A DNA stretch of 47,869 bases from Candidatus Binatia bacterium (GCA_022820725.1 JAJEFA010000006.1:1-47869), one strand, 5' to 3'. Shown: positions 8,235-16,927, counted from the first letter of the stretch. The notes: generated by a model from the letters alone, not told the origin. Program-made: numbers and translations.

Positions 8235-8966
8235 ATGGAATTTGAATCCGATGTGGCGCACGACGGCCCAGTAGGCAAATTGGAATCGACCATGCGGGTA
8301 GCGGTATTGACTGGATTGGTGATTGCCGTAACCACGGCAGCCTCTATCGGCTTCGGCTATGCCGTGCACGGCAATCTGAACGCTTACTACGGCCTGCTGA
8401 GCCTGTTTTTCTGCATCAACCTGCCGATCTGCTACTGGGAGATCTGTCTGTTCCTGCGACGCGACGCCGTTGAGCGGCGCGCGGACTACTGGCGCGCCAG
8501 ACGAAGAAAGACTGGTCGAACGCCCGCCGTTGAGTTTCTGTTGAGTGAGATTCCGCTGAGTAAAGCGTTGTCCCCGACCGTCTGGGCGGACGTATGGGCC
8601 ACCTATAGCATGTACGACGGGTCCTATGCCGACCGACGCACGTTCGGCTTCAACGCAGATGTCGCCAACGGCTTTTTCACGCCAATCCCGGTCCTGGTTC
8701 TGCACGCGACCTTTGCGGTCGGTTTTTTGCCCGCTCGGCTGGCGGGCATCCTGGGTGCGATGCTGTTTTGGCAGTGGGCCTACGTCACGTCGGTTTACTT
8801 GGTGAGCTTTTTCGTAGCCAGGCGGCATAGGCAAATCGCGCGGGGCGATCTGTGGCTCTACCTCTGGGGTACGAACTCGCCGTGGGTGCTCTTCGCGCTT
8901 CTGGGGCTCTATGTTTCCGTTCGACTGATTGTCGATGGCGATTACGGAGTTCTGGGCCACCGGTAA
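8235..8966 (+). CDS. Multipass membrane protein, distant EXPERA/emopamil-binding-protein-like (candidate sterol Delta8-Delta7 isomerase)
   Basis: A 243-residue protein with hydrophobic segments near residues 22-45, 50-75, 148-195 and 212-232. The region from WATYSMYDGSYADRR (121-135) to TNSPWVL (213-219) recalls the second half of emopamil-binding protein: a tyrosine/aspartate-rich loop, two helices, a charged loop, and an Asn-x-x-Trp pair (N214, W217) in the last helix. The conserved catalytic glutamates of EBP are not clearly alignable, so homology is tentative. It lies 10 bp after the epoxidase-cyclase and closes the operon, so a sterol function is likely by context. EBP shifts the Delta8 bond to Delta7. 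It could also be an unrelated lineage-specific membrane partner. Confidence 0.5.
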   Translation: MEFESDVAHDGPVGKLESTMRVAVLTGLVIAVTTAASIGFGYAVHGNLNAYYGLLSLFFCINLPICYWEICLFLRRDAVERRADYWRARRRKTGRTPAVEFLLSEIPLSKALSPTVWADVWATYSMYDGSYADRRTFGFNADVANGFFTPIPVLVLHATFAVGFLPARLAGILGAMLFWQWAYVTSVYLVSFFVARRHRQIARGDLWLYLWGTNSPWVLFALLGLYVSVRLIVDGDYGVLGHR

Positions 8967-9003
8967 CGTCCCGTTAGGCTACGATCATCGCCTTCCTGCT
9001 CCC

Positions 9004-9033
9004 GACCCCGCCCGCGCGGAGGATCTCGGGGTC
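9004..9033. terminator. GC-rich hairpin between convergent operons
   Basis: The inverted arms GACCCCG (9004-9010) and CGGGGTC (9027-9033) flank a 16-base loop in the 82-bp gap between the convergent sterol operon and the methyltransferase gene. The plus-strand side is followed by AAAAAC rather than a T-run, so it is a plausible but not canonical bidirectional terminator. Confidence 0.35.
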
Positions 9034-9048
9034 AAAAACGTACTTCGT

Positions 9049-10080
9049 TCAGTCTCCCGGGCGCCGGGGTTTACGAGCCAGGAAGAAGAACATCGGAGTA
9101 AAAACACCGGACTTGCCACCGTCAACCAGCGCGTCCGCCCCCTCATTCAACAGCGTGCTGATCGCGGTGGTGCCCTCCGGAACCATCCGCAACCTCTCCC
9201 CAACCCGTAACGCCAAATTGGTCAAGGCGCGGCCAACAGGTGTGCGTGGAATACTCATAAGACTGAGATCGCGACCCTGCAAAGCGCGATACCAGGGCGT
9301 TTCCGGATGCGAGTCAGAGGCGAGATCGCGGGCTTCCAGAAGCTCGAATCCGGCCATGCGTAATGCATCGTACACCTCCGACGTGTCGGCGATATCCGGT
9401 AACCCGTTCCCCGTCTCAATATCCTTCTTAATCCGCAGGTGCTCTGCGTTCCGCGGATCGAAATCCTCAGTGAGACACCACTCGTAGCCCGCAAAACAAG
9501 CCCCCGGACGCAGGACGCGGAAGATCTCCCGGAAGGCCGCTACCTTGTCCGGTGCGTGGGGCATGGACTCGATAGCGAAGGCGGCATCGTAGTGGGCGTC
9601 ACCTTCGGGAATCTGCATGTAGTCGCCGTGGATGAAGCGGCACAACGACTGGACATCTTGGGTGTGCACTTTCGCGCGCTCGATCTGGTAGGCGTTATTG
9701 TTGATCCCGACAAAGCTGGCCCCGTATTGGCGGGCCAGAGTGCCCATCGGCCCTCCTACCCCACACCCCACATCGAGCACTCGCATCCCCACTCTCAGGG
9801 ACAGCCGATCGGCAAGAAAACGCTCGTGCCTGAGCAGCGACGCCTTGAAGCTCTCGCCCCGGCGTCGGGGGGCAAAGTGCCAGGACTGGCCCCAGCCGAA
9901 CTCGTAGAAATCGGTCGTCAGGTCGTAGTAGTGATGGACGAGCGACTGATACCGCTCTTTTCTATGCTCCGAGTCGGCATTGTGGAGCCCGGTATATTGA
10001 TCGACCGCGGATTGCACTTCATCCGGGGCGAGATTCGCGAGGGAACGAGAGCTCGATCGTTTGGCGGGTGTCTGGGTCAT
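9049..10080 (-). CDS. Sterol 24-C-methyltransferase (ERG6/SMT family)
   Basis: A 343-residue SAM-dependent methyltransferase adding a methyl at C-24 of the sterol side chain. The SMT signature regions are all present: YYDLTTDFYEFGWGQSWHF (51-69), SAM motif VLDVGCGVGG (101-110), the sterol-contact block YEWCLTEDFDP (199-209) with IETGNGLPD (221-229), and the C-terminal KSGVFTPMFFFLARKP typical of the ERG6 C-terminal domain. No membrane segment is evident. It is the last gene of the minus-strand run SdmB-SdmA-SMT, 23 bp after SdmA. C-24 methylation is best known from eukaryotes, and bacterial examples are few. Whether it makes one or two methylations cannot be read from the sequence. Confidence 0.94.
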   Translation of the reverse strand: MTQTPAKRSSSRSLANLAPDEVQSAVDQYTGLHNADSEHRKERYQSLVHHYYDLTTDFYEFGWGQSWHFAPRRRGESFKASLLRHERFLADRLSLRVGMRVLDVGCGVGGPMGTLARQYGASFVGINNNAYQIERAKVHTQDVQSLCRFIHGDYMQIPEGDAHYDAAFAIESMPHAPDKVAAFREIFRVLRPGACFAGYEWCLTEDFDPRNAEHLRIKKDIETGNGLPDIADTSEVYDALRMAGFELLEARDLASDSHPETPWYRALQGRDLSLMSIPRTPVGRALTNLALRVGERLRMVPEGTTAISTLLNEGADALVDGGKSGVFTPMFFFLARKPRRPGD

Positions 10081-10103
10081 TCGATCATCCTGTCAGATTT
10101 CGG

Positions 10104-11201
10104 TCAGACGCTGGCATCGCCGCTCTCCGTCCCGTGCGCCAGATACTCCCGCCACTTACGCACCGTCACTTTTTGAAAAGCTCGTACCACCGGATTGAGC
10201 TCGATGGGAGGGGCGTCCCAATGTCTCTCGTAACCCTGCTGCTCCGCTTCGACCGCAAATCGATCCTGGGCGAGTAAAGGGCCGATGAGCAGACGGTTCG
10301 CGATCTTCAAAACCGTGGTCATGGCGAAACGGGGAATACGTACCGGCAACAAAGGTATCTTCAGCGACTTGAAGTAGAACAAGAAGAACGTCCGGGTGGT
10401 CCGCTCATCGATTGGCAGCACAAAAAGCCAGTGTTTTATCTCGTCATCGGTGTTCGACCACTGATAGGGGTATTGAAAGCACAGCTCTATGTGATTGGTG
10501 TCGAGCCGGTTGTGATCGACAAACAGCCCGGAGATACGCCCGCGTCCGACCCGCGTATCGTAGGCGAGGTGCACGTTGTCACCGACGGTCTCGCAACGGG
10601 TGAGGGTGGCACCTTCGAAGGGACGGTATCGCCGATGCAGATGGGCGTGGGAGAAGTCGCTCACGTTGTCGATCACCATCGAGTGGTGGGCCGCCCAGGT
10701 GAAGCTGAGCGGGACACAGGCCCACCGCGCGGGTCCCTCGAGCTCGGGGATGTCCGGGATCTGGCGCAGCTGCGCCAGATCCGGTTTCCCAGGGAACAAC
10801 CAGATCAGACCGTAACGGACCGTCACGGGATAGGTCCTCAGCGAGAGCTTCGGGAGACCTCGTCCGAAGCGGTCGTGGGGGATCTCGGCCAGGCGCCCGT
10901 TTTCATCATACCGCCAGCCATGGTAGGCGCACACGAGCCGGCAGCCTTGCACCTCGCCCAGGGAGAGTTTGAGCTGGCGATGCGCACAGCGATTCTCGAC
11001 CGCGTGAAACTCGCCATCCATCCCGCGAAATAACGCAATGGAACGTTTCCAGAAAATGATCTCGACCACTGTGCCCGGTTTGACTCGGCGCGCTTCTTCA
11101 ACCGCGTACCAGTAATCCGGGTCCATACCCGCGGCGCTCGCTTGCTGGCGCAAGCTGCCGGCCTCCTCGAAGCCGGAGGGCGCACTCGGTGCCGGGCTCA
11201 T
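10104..11201 (-). CDS. sdmA: Rieske oxygenase, sterol C-4 demethylase component (SdmA-like)
   Basis: A 365-residue Rieske non-haem iron oxygenase. The [2Fe-2S] ligands are C72/H74 (CAH) and C91/H94 (CAYH); the mononuclear iron site is in DNVSDFSHAHLH (178-189). Bacterial sterol C-4 demethylation, described in Methylococcus, uses the Rieske enzyme SdmA to oxidise the C-4 methyl and the NAD(P)-dependent SdmB to decarboxylate. Here the Rieske gene overlaps the SdmB-like gene by 4 bp (ATGA) and is followed by the C-24 methyltransferase, so the assignment rests on fold plus context. Other Rieske steroid oxygenases (KshA type) are the alternative. Confidence 0.82.
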   Translation of the reverse strand: MSPAPSAPSGFEEAGSLRQQASAAGMDPDYWYAVEEARRVKPGTVVEIIFWKRSIALFRGMDGEFHAVENRCAHRQLKLSLGEVQGCRLVCAYHGWRYDENGRLAEIPHDRFGRGLPKLSLRTYPVTVRYGLIWLFPGKPDLAQLRQIPDIPELEGPARWACVPLSFTWAAHHSMVIDNVSDFSHAHLHRRYRPFEGATLTRCETVGDNVHLAYDTRVGRGRISGLFVDHNRLDTNHIELCFQYPYQWSNTDDEIKHWLFVLPIDERTTRTFFLFYFKSLKIPLLPVRIPRFAMTTVLKIANRLLIGPLLAQDRFAVEAEQQGYERHWDAPPIELNPVVRAFQKVTVRKWREYLAHGTESGDASV

Positions 11202-12343
11202 TTCGGACCCCCGACGGAAGGCATCTGTATGCCTTGGCTCGGTATGAGGTTTTCCACTTGTTCCGTGGCGTTCACGCGCGGGCGTTTCGCGAGCGGATTC
11301 GTGATCGCGTTGCGGTGGTAGTGAAAGGCGTAGGCCTCATGAACCGCAGCCTGGATACTGGTTGGCTGATAGCCGAGTTCCCGTCTCGCTTTGCCGATGT
11401 CGGCGTGACGGCGCTTTTGTAACAGGCGGATGGCGCCAGGGGTGAAACGCTGGGGAAAGCTCGGATGAAACCGGCTCAGATAAAAGCTCGCCGCTTCTGA
11501 AAAGACGAGCATCAGGCGGGTCGGGATTCGCCGGTGCGGTCGCGGCACGCCTGAGACCTCCTCGAACAGATCCAAGATGTCCGAGATGGTCTTGTACTCG
11601 CTGCTAAAGATGTACTTTTCGCCCGAGCGTCCTCGGTGCATGCACAACAGATGTCCTTCGACAATGTCCCGTGCCGCGACAAACTCGAAACCGCCATCAA
11701 CGTAAGCATAGAGCTTGCCGTTCGTGTAATCGCACAAGGTCCTGCCCAACCGCGAGGGAAAAAAATCGCTGCCCCCGACCACCGCACAACACGTTGCGAC
11801 CACGACATCTTGTCCCGCCGCCGCGGCGCGCCAGCACTCGTGCTCGACGAGTGCCTTGCTACGCTCGTAGGGCATCGTGCGTTCCATGGGATAGAATGGC
11901 ATCGTCTCGTCGCTGGGCGCGGACGGATCGTCTAAATCATAACCGACCGCACTGAAAGAGCCCGTCACCACCACCCGGCCGGCCTCCGCCTCTCGCGCCG
12001 CTTGCAGCACGTTGCGGGTACCGAGAACGTTGCACTCGAACACTTCCCGGCGATGGGCGTGGTCACCGTCGATGGTTGAAACCTTAGCCGCGCAGTGATA
12101 GGCGCCTTGGCAGCCCGCGAGCGCGTGTCTGGCGGCATTCAAATCTCGGATGTCACCAAACGAGTGCTCAACCTCAAGGCCTTCCAATGCTTCGTTGTTG
12201 TCCTCGTGTCTCAGCAACACCCGGACTCGAACGCCATCGTCAAGCAGTCGGCGCACGAGATTGGCGCCCACATGCCCGGCCGCACCGGTGACGAGGACGG
12301 GCGGCGTGGATGAGCCGGCAGGTGTGCTTGATGGTGAGGTCAT
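11198..12343 (-). CDS. sdmB: 3-beta-hydroxysteroid dehydrogenase/decarboxylase-like SDR reductase (SdmB-like)
   Basis: A 381-residue extended short-chain dehydrogenase with the Rossmann motif TGAAGHVGANL (19-29) and the active-site YxxxK pair Y159/K163. A serine-rich strand VVVTGSFSAVG (124-134) comes before it. In bacterial C-4 demethylation SdmB oxidises the 3-hydroxyl and drives loss of the C-4 carboxyl, giving a 3-ketosterol. First gene of the SdmB-SdmA-SMT run, reading away from the divergent FAD oxidoreductase gene. No separate 3-ketosterol reductase was found in the window. Confidence 0.82.
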   Translation of the reverse strand: MTSPSSTPAGSSTPPVLVTGAAGHVGANLVRRLLDDGVRVRVLLRHEDNNEALEGLEVEHSFGDIRDLNAARHALAGCQGAYHCAAKVSTIDGDHAHRREVFECNVLGTRNVLQAAREAEAGRVVVTGSFSAVGYDLDDPSAPSDETMPFYPMERTMPYERSKALVEHECWRAAAAGQDVVVATCCAVVGGSDFFPSRLGRTLCDYTNGKLYAYVDGGFEFVAARDIVEGHLLCMHRGRSGEKYIFSSEYKTISDILDLFEEVSGVPRPHRRIPTRLMLVFSEAASFYLSRFHPSFPQRFTPGAIRLLQKRRHADIGKARRELGYQPTSIQAAVHEAYAFHYHRNAITNPLAKRPRVNATEQVENLIPSQGIQMPSVGGPK

Positions 12344-12355
12344 CTACCCTAGTGT

Positions 12356-12403
12356 ACTACCCCCTACTTGAGGATGGGTCAATACGTGTGTAAATGGGGT
12401 AGT
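12356..12403. promoter_or_regulatory. Inverted repeat in the divergent sdmB/FAD-oxidoreductase promoter region
   Basis: Perfect 8-bp arms ACTACCCC (12356-12363) and GGGGTAGT (12396-12403) sit in the 140-bp divergent gap between the two start codons. The 32-bp spacing and location suit paired operator half-sites or a shared promoter region. No -35/-10 pair is convincing enough to annotate. Confidence 0.35.
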
Positions 12404-12483
12404 GGGTTAGTTTGCGATGTAAGTTGCTGTTTCTACTGACCAAAAAATTTCAAGTGGAGACATTACCATTGGAGAAAAGGACA

Positions 12484-13848
12484 ATGCCGCGGCGTATAGC
12501 CATTGTTGGCGGCGGCATATCAGGACTGGCGGCCGCGTGGGCGCTGGATCACCACCCGGACCGATTCGATTTCCGGCTGTTTGAGGCTCAGGACCGGATT
12601 GGCGGGAATGCGATAACTGCCGATATGCCGCAGGATGACGGCAGTTCCATTCCCTTCGACATTTCCGTCACCGCCTGCATTCCGTCGGTGTATCACCATA
12701 TTCTGTTGTTGCTGAAGAGGTTTGGCATCGAACTGCTCGATACCAGATTCAGCTACAGCGTGAAGTACCGTGACCGTGTTTACGCCCACGATTTCGACTC
12801 CGACATCCGAGAGCAACTGCAATCCGAGATTGCAAAGTTTCAACGAGTCCTGAGGCGTCTGAAGTGGTTCGGTTGGCTGAGCCGGTCCCAATCGAAGTTT
12901 CTGAACGCCCTCAATCCGTTCAATTACATCAGCATGGGGACGGTTCTGAATCTGGCCGGTTTCTCCGGGGACTTCAGGTACAAGATACTGAAGCCCATGT
13001 TCGTCAACTTCCTGATGGCGACCAATGTGTTCGATATGCCGGCATCTCTCTTTACGCGGTATCTCGAATTCTTTGATATCGAAAGCGCCACGCCCATGCA
13101 GACGTGGGACCGGGGAACCCGACGTATCTACGAGAACCTGTCGGCCAATTTCCGGGACAAGATATACCTCAACCGGCCGGTCCGAAAGGTGTATCGCCAG
13201 TCGTCCGGCATCGTGGTCGAGGACGAAGACGGTGTACAGGAGACGTTCGACGAGGTGATCTGCGCCTGCAATGCGAACCAGACGCTGATGATCCTTGACA
13301 AGCCCACGATGCTGGAGCGCTATATTCTCTCGTCGATCCGGTACGAGAGCGAACTGCACAACCATACGGTTGTGCATTCGGACGCCTCAGTCCTTCCGGA
13401 CAACGCAGTGAAGCCCCTGAAAACGCGGAGCAATCATATCGAGCAATACGGCGCCAGACCGGACAATTATGAAATCACGTACATCATGCACAACCAGCAG
13501 CCATGGGCCAATCGGTCCGACAAGCCCTGTCTGGTGACCTACAACCCCATCAGCGAAATCGATGAGAAGAAGATCATCGGAAAGTGGTGGTTCCAGCACG
13601 TTGTGCATGACGTGCGCCACGTCGCCCTGCTCGTTCCTTTGTTCCGCTTCATTCAGGGCAAGAAACGGACCTGGCACTGTGGTGCCCATACGCTGATCAA
13701 CAGCCAGGAAACCTGTTTTGTTAGCGGGCTCGCCGCTGCAACCCAGCTCGGTGTGGATTATCCCTTCGACGATACCGAGGCAAGGCGAATGTTCAACTAT
13801 TACGGGAGTATCATGTATGGTTGGGGCTTCAGGAAAGCGAGGGGCTGA
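12484..13848 (+). CDS. FAD-dependent amine-oxidase-like oxidoreductase (NAD/FAD-binding, COG2907-type)
   Basis: A 454-residue flavoprotein. The N-terminal dinucleotide-binding motif GGGISGLAAAW is at residues 9-19, followed by an acidic strand end FRLFEAQDRIGG typical of the amine oxidase/desaturase-type flavoenzymes. The C-terminal CFVSGLAAATQLG resembles the closing FAD motif. The family often sits beside lipid-modifying genes, and its substrates are mostly unknown. Start ATG 12484 is chosen over 12412 because GGAGAAAAGG lies directly upstream. It stands alone, divergent from sdmB and convergent with the GPP34-P450 gene. A role in sterol side-chain or ring reduction/oxidation is a guess from location only. 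Confidence 0.75.
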   Translation: MPRRIAIVGGGISGLAAAWALDHHPDRFDFRLFEAQDRIGGNAITADMPQDDGSSIPFDISVTACIPSVYHHILLLLKRFGIELLDTRFSYSVKYRDRVYAHDFDSDIREQLQSEIAKFQRVLRRLKWFGWLSRSQSKFLNALNPFNYISMGTVLNLAGFSGDFRYKILKPMFVNFLMATNVFDMPASLFTRYLEFFDIESATPMQTWDRGTRRIYENLSANFRDKIYLNRPVRKVYRQSSGIVVEDEDGVQETFDEVICACNANQTLMILDKPTMLERYILSSIRYESELHNHTVVHSDASVLPDNAVKPLKTRSNHIEQYGARPDNYEITYIMHNQQPWANRSDKPCLVTYNPISEIDEKKIIGKWWFQHVVHDVRHVALLVPLFRFIQGKKRTWHCGAHTLINSQETCFVSGLAAATQLGVDYPFDDTEARRMFNYYGSIMYGWGFRKARG

Positions 13849-13918
13849 AGACCACGAGTGTATTGTCGCAGAGAGGGGAGGGGCACGAGACGGGTCACAT
13901 GCTACCAAGCGAGCTTTT

Positions 13919-15818
13919 CTAATGGATGAGTGCGGGTTCGAGGGGGTGCCGGAGGCCCGTCACCCGGAACTTGAACTTCTTGTTGGGGCTGGTCTTGGGT
14001 AGCGGATTCAGCTTCAACTGGTAGTCCTTGGGCACCAGTTCCAACTCCAGGTGGCGGGCGATCAGCAACAGGTTGGCCGCCATTTGCAGCTCGGTCCAGC
14101 GCGCTCCTCCACAGACGTGGGTGCCGACGCCAAATGGCGAATAGGCCCCGGTTTGCCTGTGTTCGTTGCGAGGCTCCGCAAATCGATCGATATCGAACTT
14201 GTCCGGTTCCGGGAAATACTCCTCCATGTAGTGCGTGGCGGGAAACGCGACGAGTACCGTGCTGTACGCCGGCACTTCCATGCCCTCGATCTCGAACGAG
14301 TTCATGGCCGTTCGAGAACAGCGCGTCCGCTTCGGCGACGATCTGTTCCCGATAGGGCGGGTTCTTGAGCAACTCGTAGATGGCGAAAGCCATTGCGCTT
14401 CCCAGGTAATGACCGGCGATGATCGGCGCGATGAACGAGAACCCGAGGTCGGTTTCGGGTAGAAACTGCGGGTCGGAGTGATGCAGGTCCATCAGATCGT
14501 CGACCAGATCCCGCCGCTTGCCCTCCCGCTGCGCCGGGGTGTGCGAGGCGTGGATCTGGGCATACAGCTCCAGCACGCGATTGCGGTAGCGGTTCATCCT
14601 TGGCGTGCGCAGCATGAACTTGGGGAGGAGCTTCATGACATGGACCAGCAACGCCCGGTATTCGAACTTGAGGAGGTCATCGAGGATGTCGGAGGGCTCA
14701 ATGCTAACGCTGAGGTGAGCGATCTGTTCGCCGATGAGCCGCTGGCAGGCCATTTCTCCCGGCACGACCTTCCCGATCCCCCATCCTCCGAACGAGCTTC
14801 GGCCGAGTGCGAACAGTTCGTGCAGCCGATCGCTCACGACCGTGCGCGAATTGCCCGCCCGCACGGCCTTGCGCATGCGAACGTGATCGGCCCCGTCCAT
14901 GCTGGCGATGGATCGCGCCGTCCCCCACTCCGTCTGAAAGTCCTCCAGGTAGTCCCGCGTCCGCAGGTGGAGACGGCCTTTCTTCGAGACCCATCTGTTC
15001 GTTTCGACACCGGCGAGCACCACTATCCGGCGACCGGGGACCTTGAGCTGAAAGACCGGTCCCAGTTCCTGACTTTTTTCGGCCATGAACTTCGGCAGGT
15101 TTCCCGACCGAAACGATTTCGAGGATATCATGTCCCACAGGCTCACTCCCGGCAGCGGGCGGAGCCGTGCCGCCCGCATGCTTTCGGGGGGGCGATAGGA
15201 ACTGCGCACGGCTGGGCCTATGGCTCGCCCGATCAGGTCCATCCCGCTGAAGAGCTCGATGCGCTCTTCAGCAAGTTCATATTCTTCGGAGTCCATCATG
15301 GCGCGGAAGCCACCGCAGTAGTGCACGAGGCCGATGATGGGAACGTCGCGTGGATCCGGAATCTCGCCGTCGAGCAGCGTGCGCATGATCCGGCTTTTTA
15401 TCTCTTCGCCTGACCGGCCGTCCACGAGGGGGTAGCGACCAGTGCGGGTGACCTTGGTGGACAGGGTCCAGAACCCGCCGTCATCGGAATCGAAAATGTC
15501 CGCTTTCACTAGGCGATCAACCGCCACGTCACTGATGTCATCCGCCCGGCGGGCGATGCGTTCAACCCAGTACTGTGGTGTATGTACCTGTTCTTCACCG
15601 GCTATCTCTACGAGCGTGGGATCCAGCAGTTCGTCTCCGGTGGGGGTCGCATCGGTCAGGGTAAGCGATGTCTGGTCGGAGTCGATGCGGTCCTCCATGG
15701 CGAGGTCCATCAGCACGGCGCCGGCGAGCGCACATGACATATTCCACTCCGGGATGGGTACGAAATAGCCCGACTCATCGTTGTGCAGCAACAGGAGTAA
15801 TTCTTCGGCAAATCTCAT
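13919..15818 (-). pseudogene. GPP34 (GOLPH3-like)-cytochrome P450 fusion, frameshifted and internally deleted
   Basis: From ATG 15818 (after GGAGGAG) the first 504 codons encode a GPP34 domain (residues 1 to about 205, opening EELLLLLHNDESGYF) joined to a P450 (about 215 on: LPGVSLWDMI, I-helix IIAGHYLGSAMAF at 466-478). At about 14306 the P450 continues in another frame: MNSFEIEGMEVPAYS, PDKFDIDRF, then haem loop FGVGTHVCGG, ending at 13919. The original frame instead runs through non-P450 sequence to 13902. Compared with CYP51, roughly 35-40 residues carrying the helix-K ExxR are absent at the junction. So this is a frameshift plus a deletion, either real or an assembly error. The I-helix lacks the usual acid-Thr pair. 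It is the second gene of an operon with the upstream Rieske enzyme (ATGA overlap at 15815-15818). A GPP34-P450 architecture suggests a membrane-lipid-targeted oxygenase. Confidence 0.8.
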
Positions 15819-16927
15819 ATTCTGTTCTCCTCCGATTGATCAGCAGAGTCTGGCCTCCCTGTCAATTCCGGGGCTGGCCTGCGCGTCTCGGCCTCCAGTT
15901 CCGGATAGAACTGCCGGCAATATCGACGGTATTTCCCTATGGGGCCGTCCGCCCGGCACAGCCTGGGGGTGGGCCGATACCGCTTCCGGTCCCAGATCAC
16001 CACGTCCTGCAGCACCTCCCGTTTTTGCTGTGAAAGCAGAATGTGATTCATCAGCCGGTGGCGCAACTTCATCGGTACGAAACCCAGACCCGTGATGAAC
16101 CGTCGGGGCTTGCGGATTTCCCGCACCTGGCTGACCAGCACAAGATCGATGAGGGTGCCATCAATGGGTGTGGGAAGGACCCACAATCTCGAATCCATAT
16201 CGATGGTTTTCTCGTGGATTTCGACGAGGGAGTAGCCCAGTCCATAGATGTGGGCGACGGCCGAGACTTCGTACACGAGGTCCTTAACACCCAGGATCCT
16301 GCGAACGCGTTTGAAGTCGAAGCAACTCTTCAGGTAGGCGCCGTCCACTGTTACCGAACTGACCGGACTCACATTGTCGTAGCCGTGTACGTAGCGCAGG
16401 TGTCCGAGGTCCACGGCATTCTCCGCTGTTTCCTGGGGATGACCGCGGAACCGCAGGGTCCGGAATCCCAGCTCGCCCCACTCCGGCCCGGTAGGCGGGT
16501 CATCCGGAAGAGCCCACTGCGCTGGCCGCCCGCCGCTCCCGAACCAGGCGAAGACCAGACCGAGGATTTCTCTGGTCTGGTATACCTTCAGTTTCGCGGC
16601 TTTGGGTGCCGGGGCGTTCGGAGTCGCAACGCATTGACCAGTCGTATCGTACTCAAACCCGTGAAACGGACAGACGAGGCGACCGTTGCATACCTGGCCG
16701 CCCGCCTCCGGCCCCAGGTACGAGCCCAGGTGCGGACATACCGCGTCGGCCACGCAGACACGGCCTGCCTCGTCGCACCAGGCGACGATTTCCTCGCCCA
16801 GCCACGTCTTCTCAATCAGTTTCTCGCGCAGAATGGACTCGCGGCTTGCGACGAAATACCACCCCTCGGGGAACGCCGGTAGCTCATCCATGCTATTCAT
16901 GGACAGTCTTTCAGTGTTCCTAGTCAT
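15815..16927 (-). CDS. Rieske oxygenase resembling DAF-36/Neverland cholesterol 7-desaturase and KshA
   Basis: A 370-residue Rieske monooxygenase. The [2Fe-2S] ligands are C64/H66 (CPH) and C86/H89 (CPFH). The mononuclear iron block QETAENAVDLGHLRYVH (165-181, D173, H176, H181) has the E-N-x-x-D-x-x-H-x-x-x-x-H pattern shared by DAF-36/Neverland and 3-ketosteroid 9-alpha-hydroxylase KshA. A C-terminal helix-rich part near RLMNHILLSQQ also fits that group. DAF-36/Neverland introduces the C7-C8 double bond of cholesterol in animals. Its gene is first in the minus operon, overlapping the GPP34-P450 by 4 bp. In-frame ATGs at 16900 and 16891 are alternative starts; none has a strong ribosome site. 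Steroid substrate is likely, but the exact position oxidised is not settled. Confidence 0.78.
   Translation of the reverse strand: MTRNTERLSMNSMDELPAFPEGWYFVASRESILREKLIEKTWLGEEIVAWCDEAGRVCVADAVCPHLGSYLGPEAGGQVCNGRLVCPFHGFEYDTTGQCVATPNAPAPKAAKLKVYQTREILGLVFAWFGSGGRPAQWALPDDPPTGPEWGELGFRTLRFRGHPQETAENAVDLGHLRYVHGYDNVSPVSSVTVDGAYLKSCFDFKRVRRILGVKDLVYEVSAVAHIYGLGYSLVEIHEKTIDMDSRLWVLPTPIDGTLIDLVLVSQVREIRKPRRFITGLGFVPMKLRHRLMNHILLSQQKREVLQDVVIWDRKRYRPTPRLCRADGPIGKYRRYCRQFYPELEAETRRPAPELTGRPDSADQSEENRI

Noticed and set aside
14478..15413. 311-codon plus-strand ORF opposite the GPP34-P450
   Set aside because: Antisense reading of a real coding sequence; residues look random.
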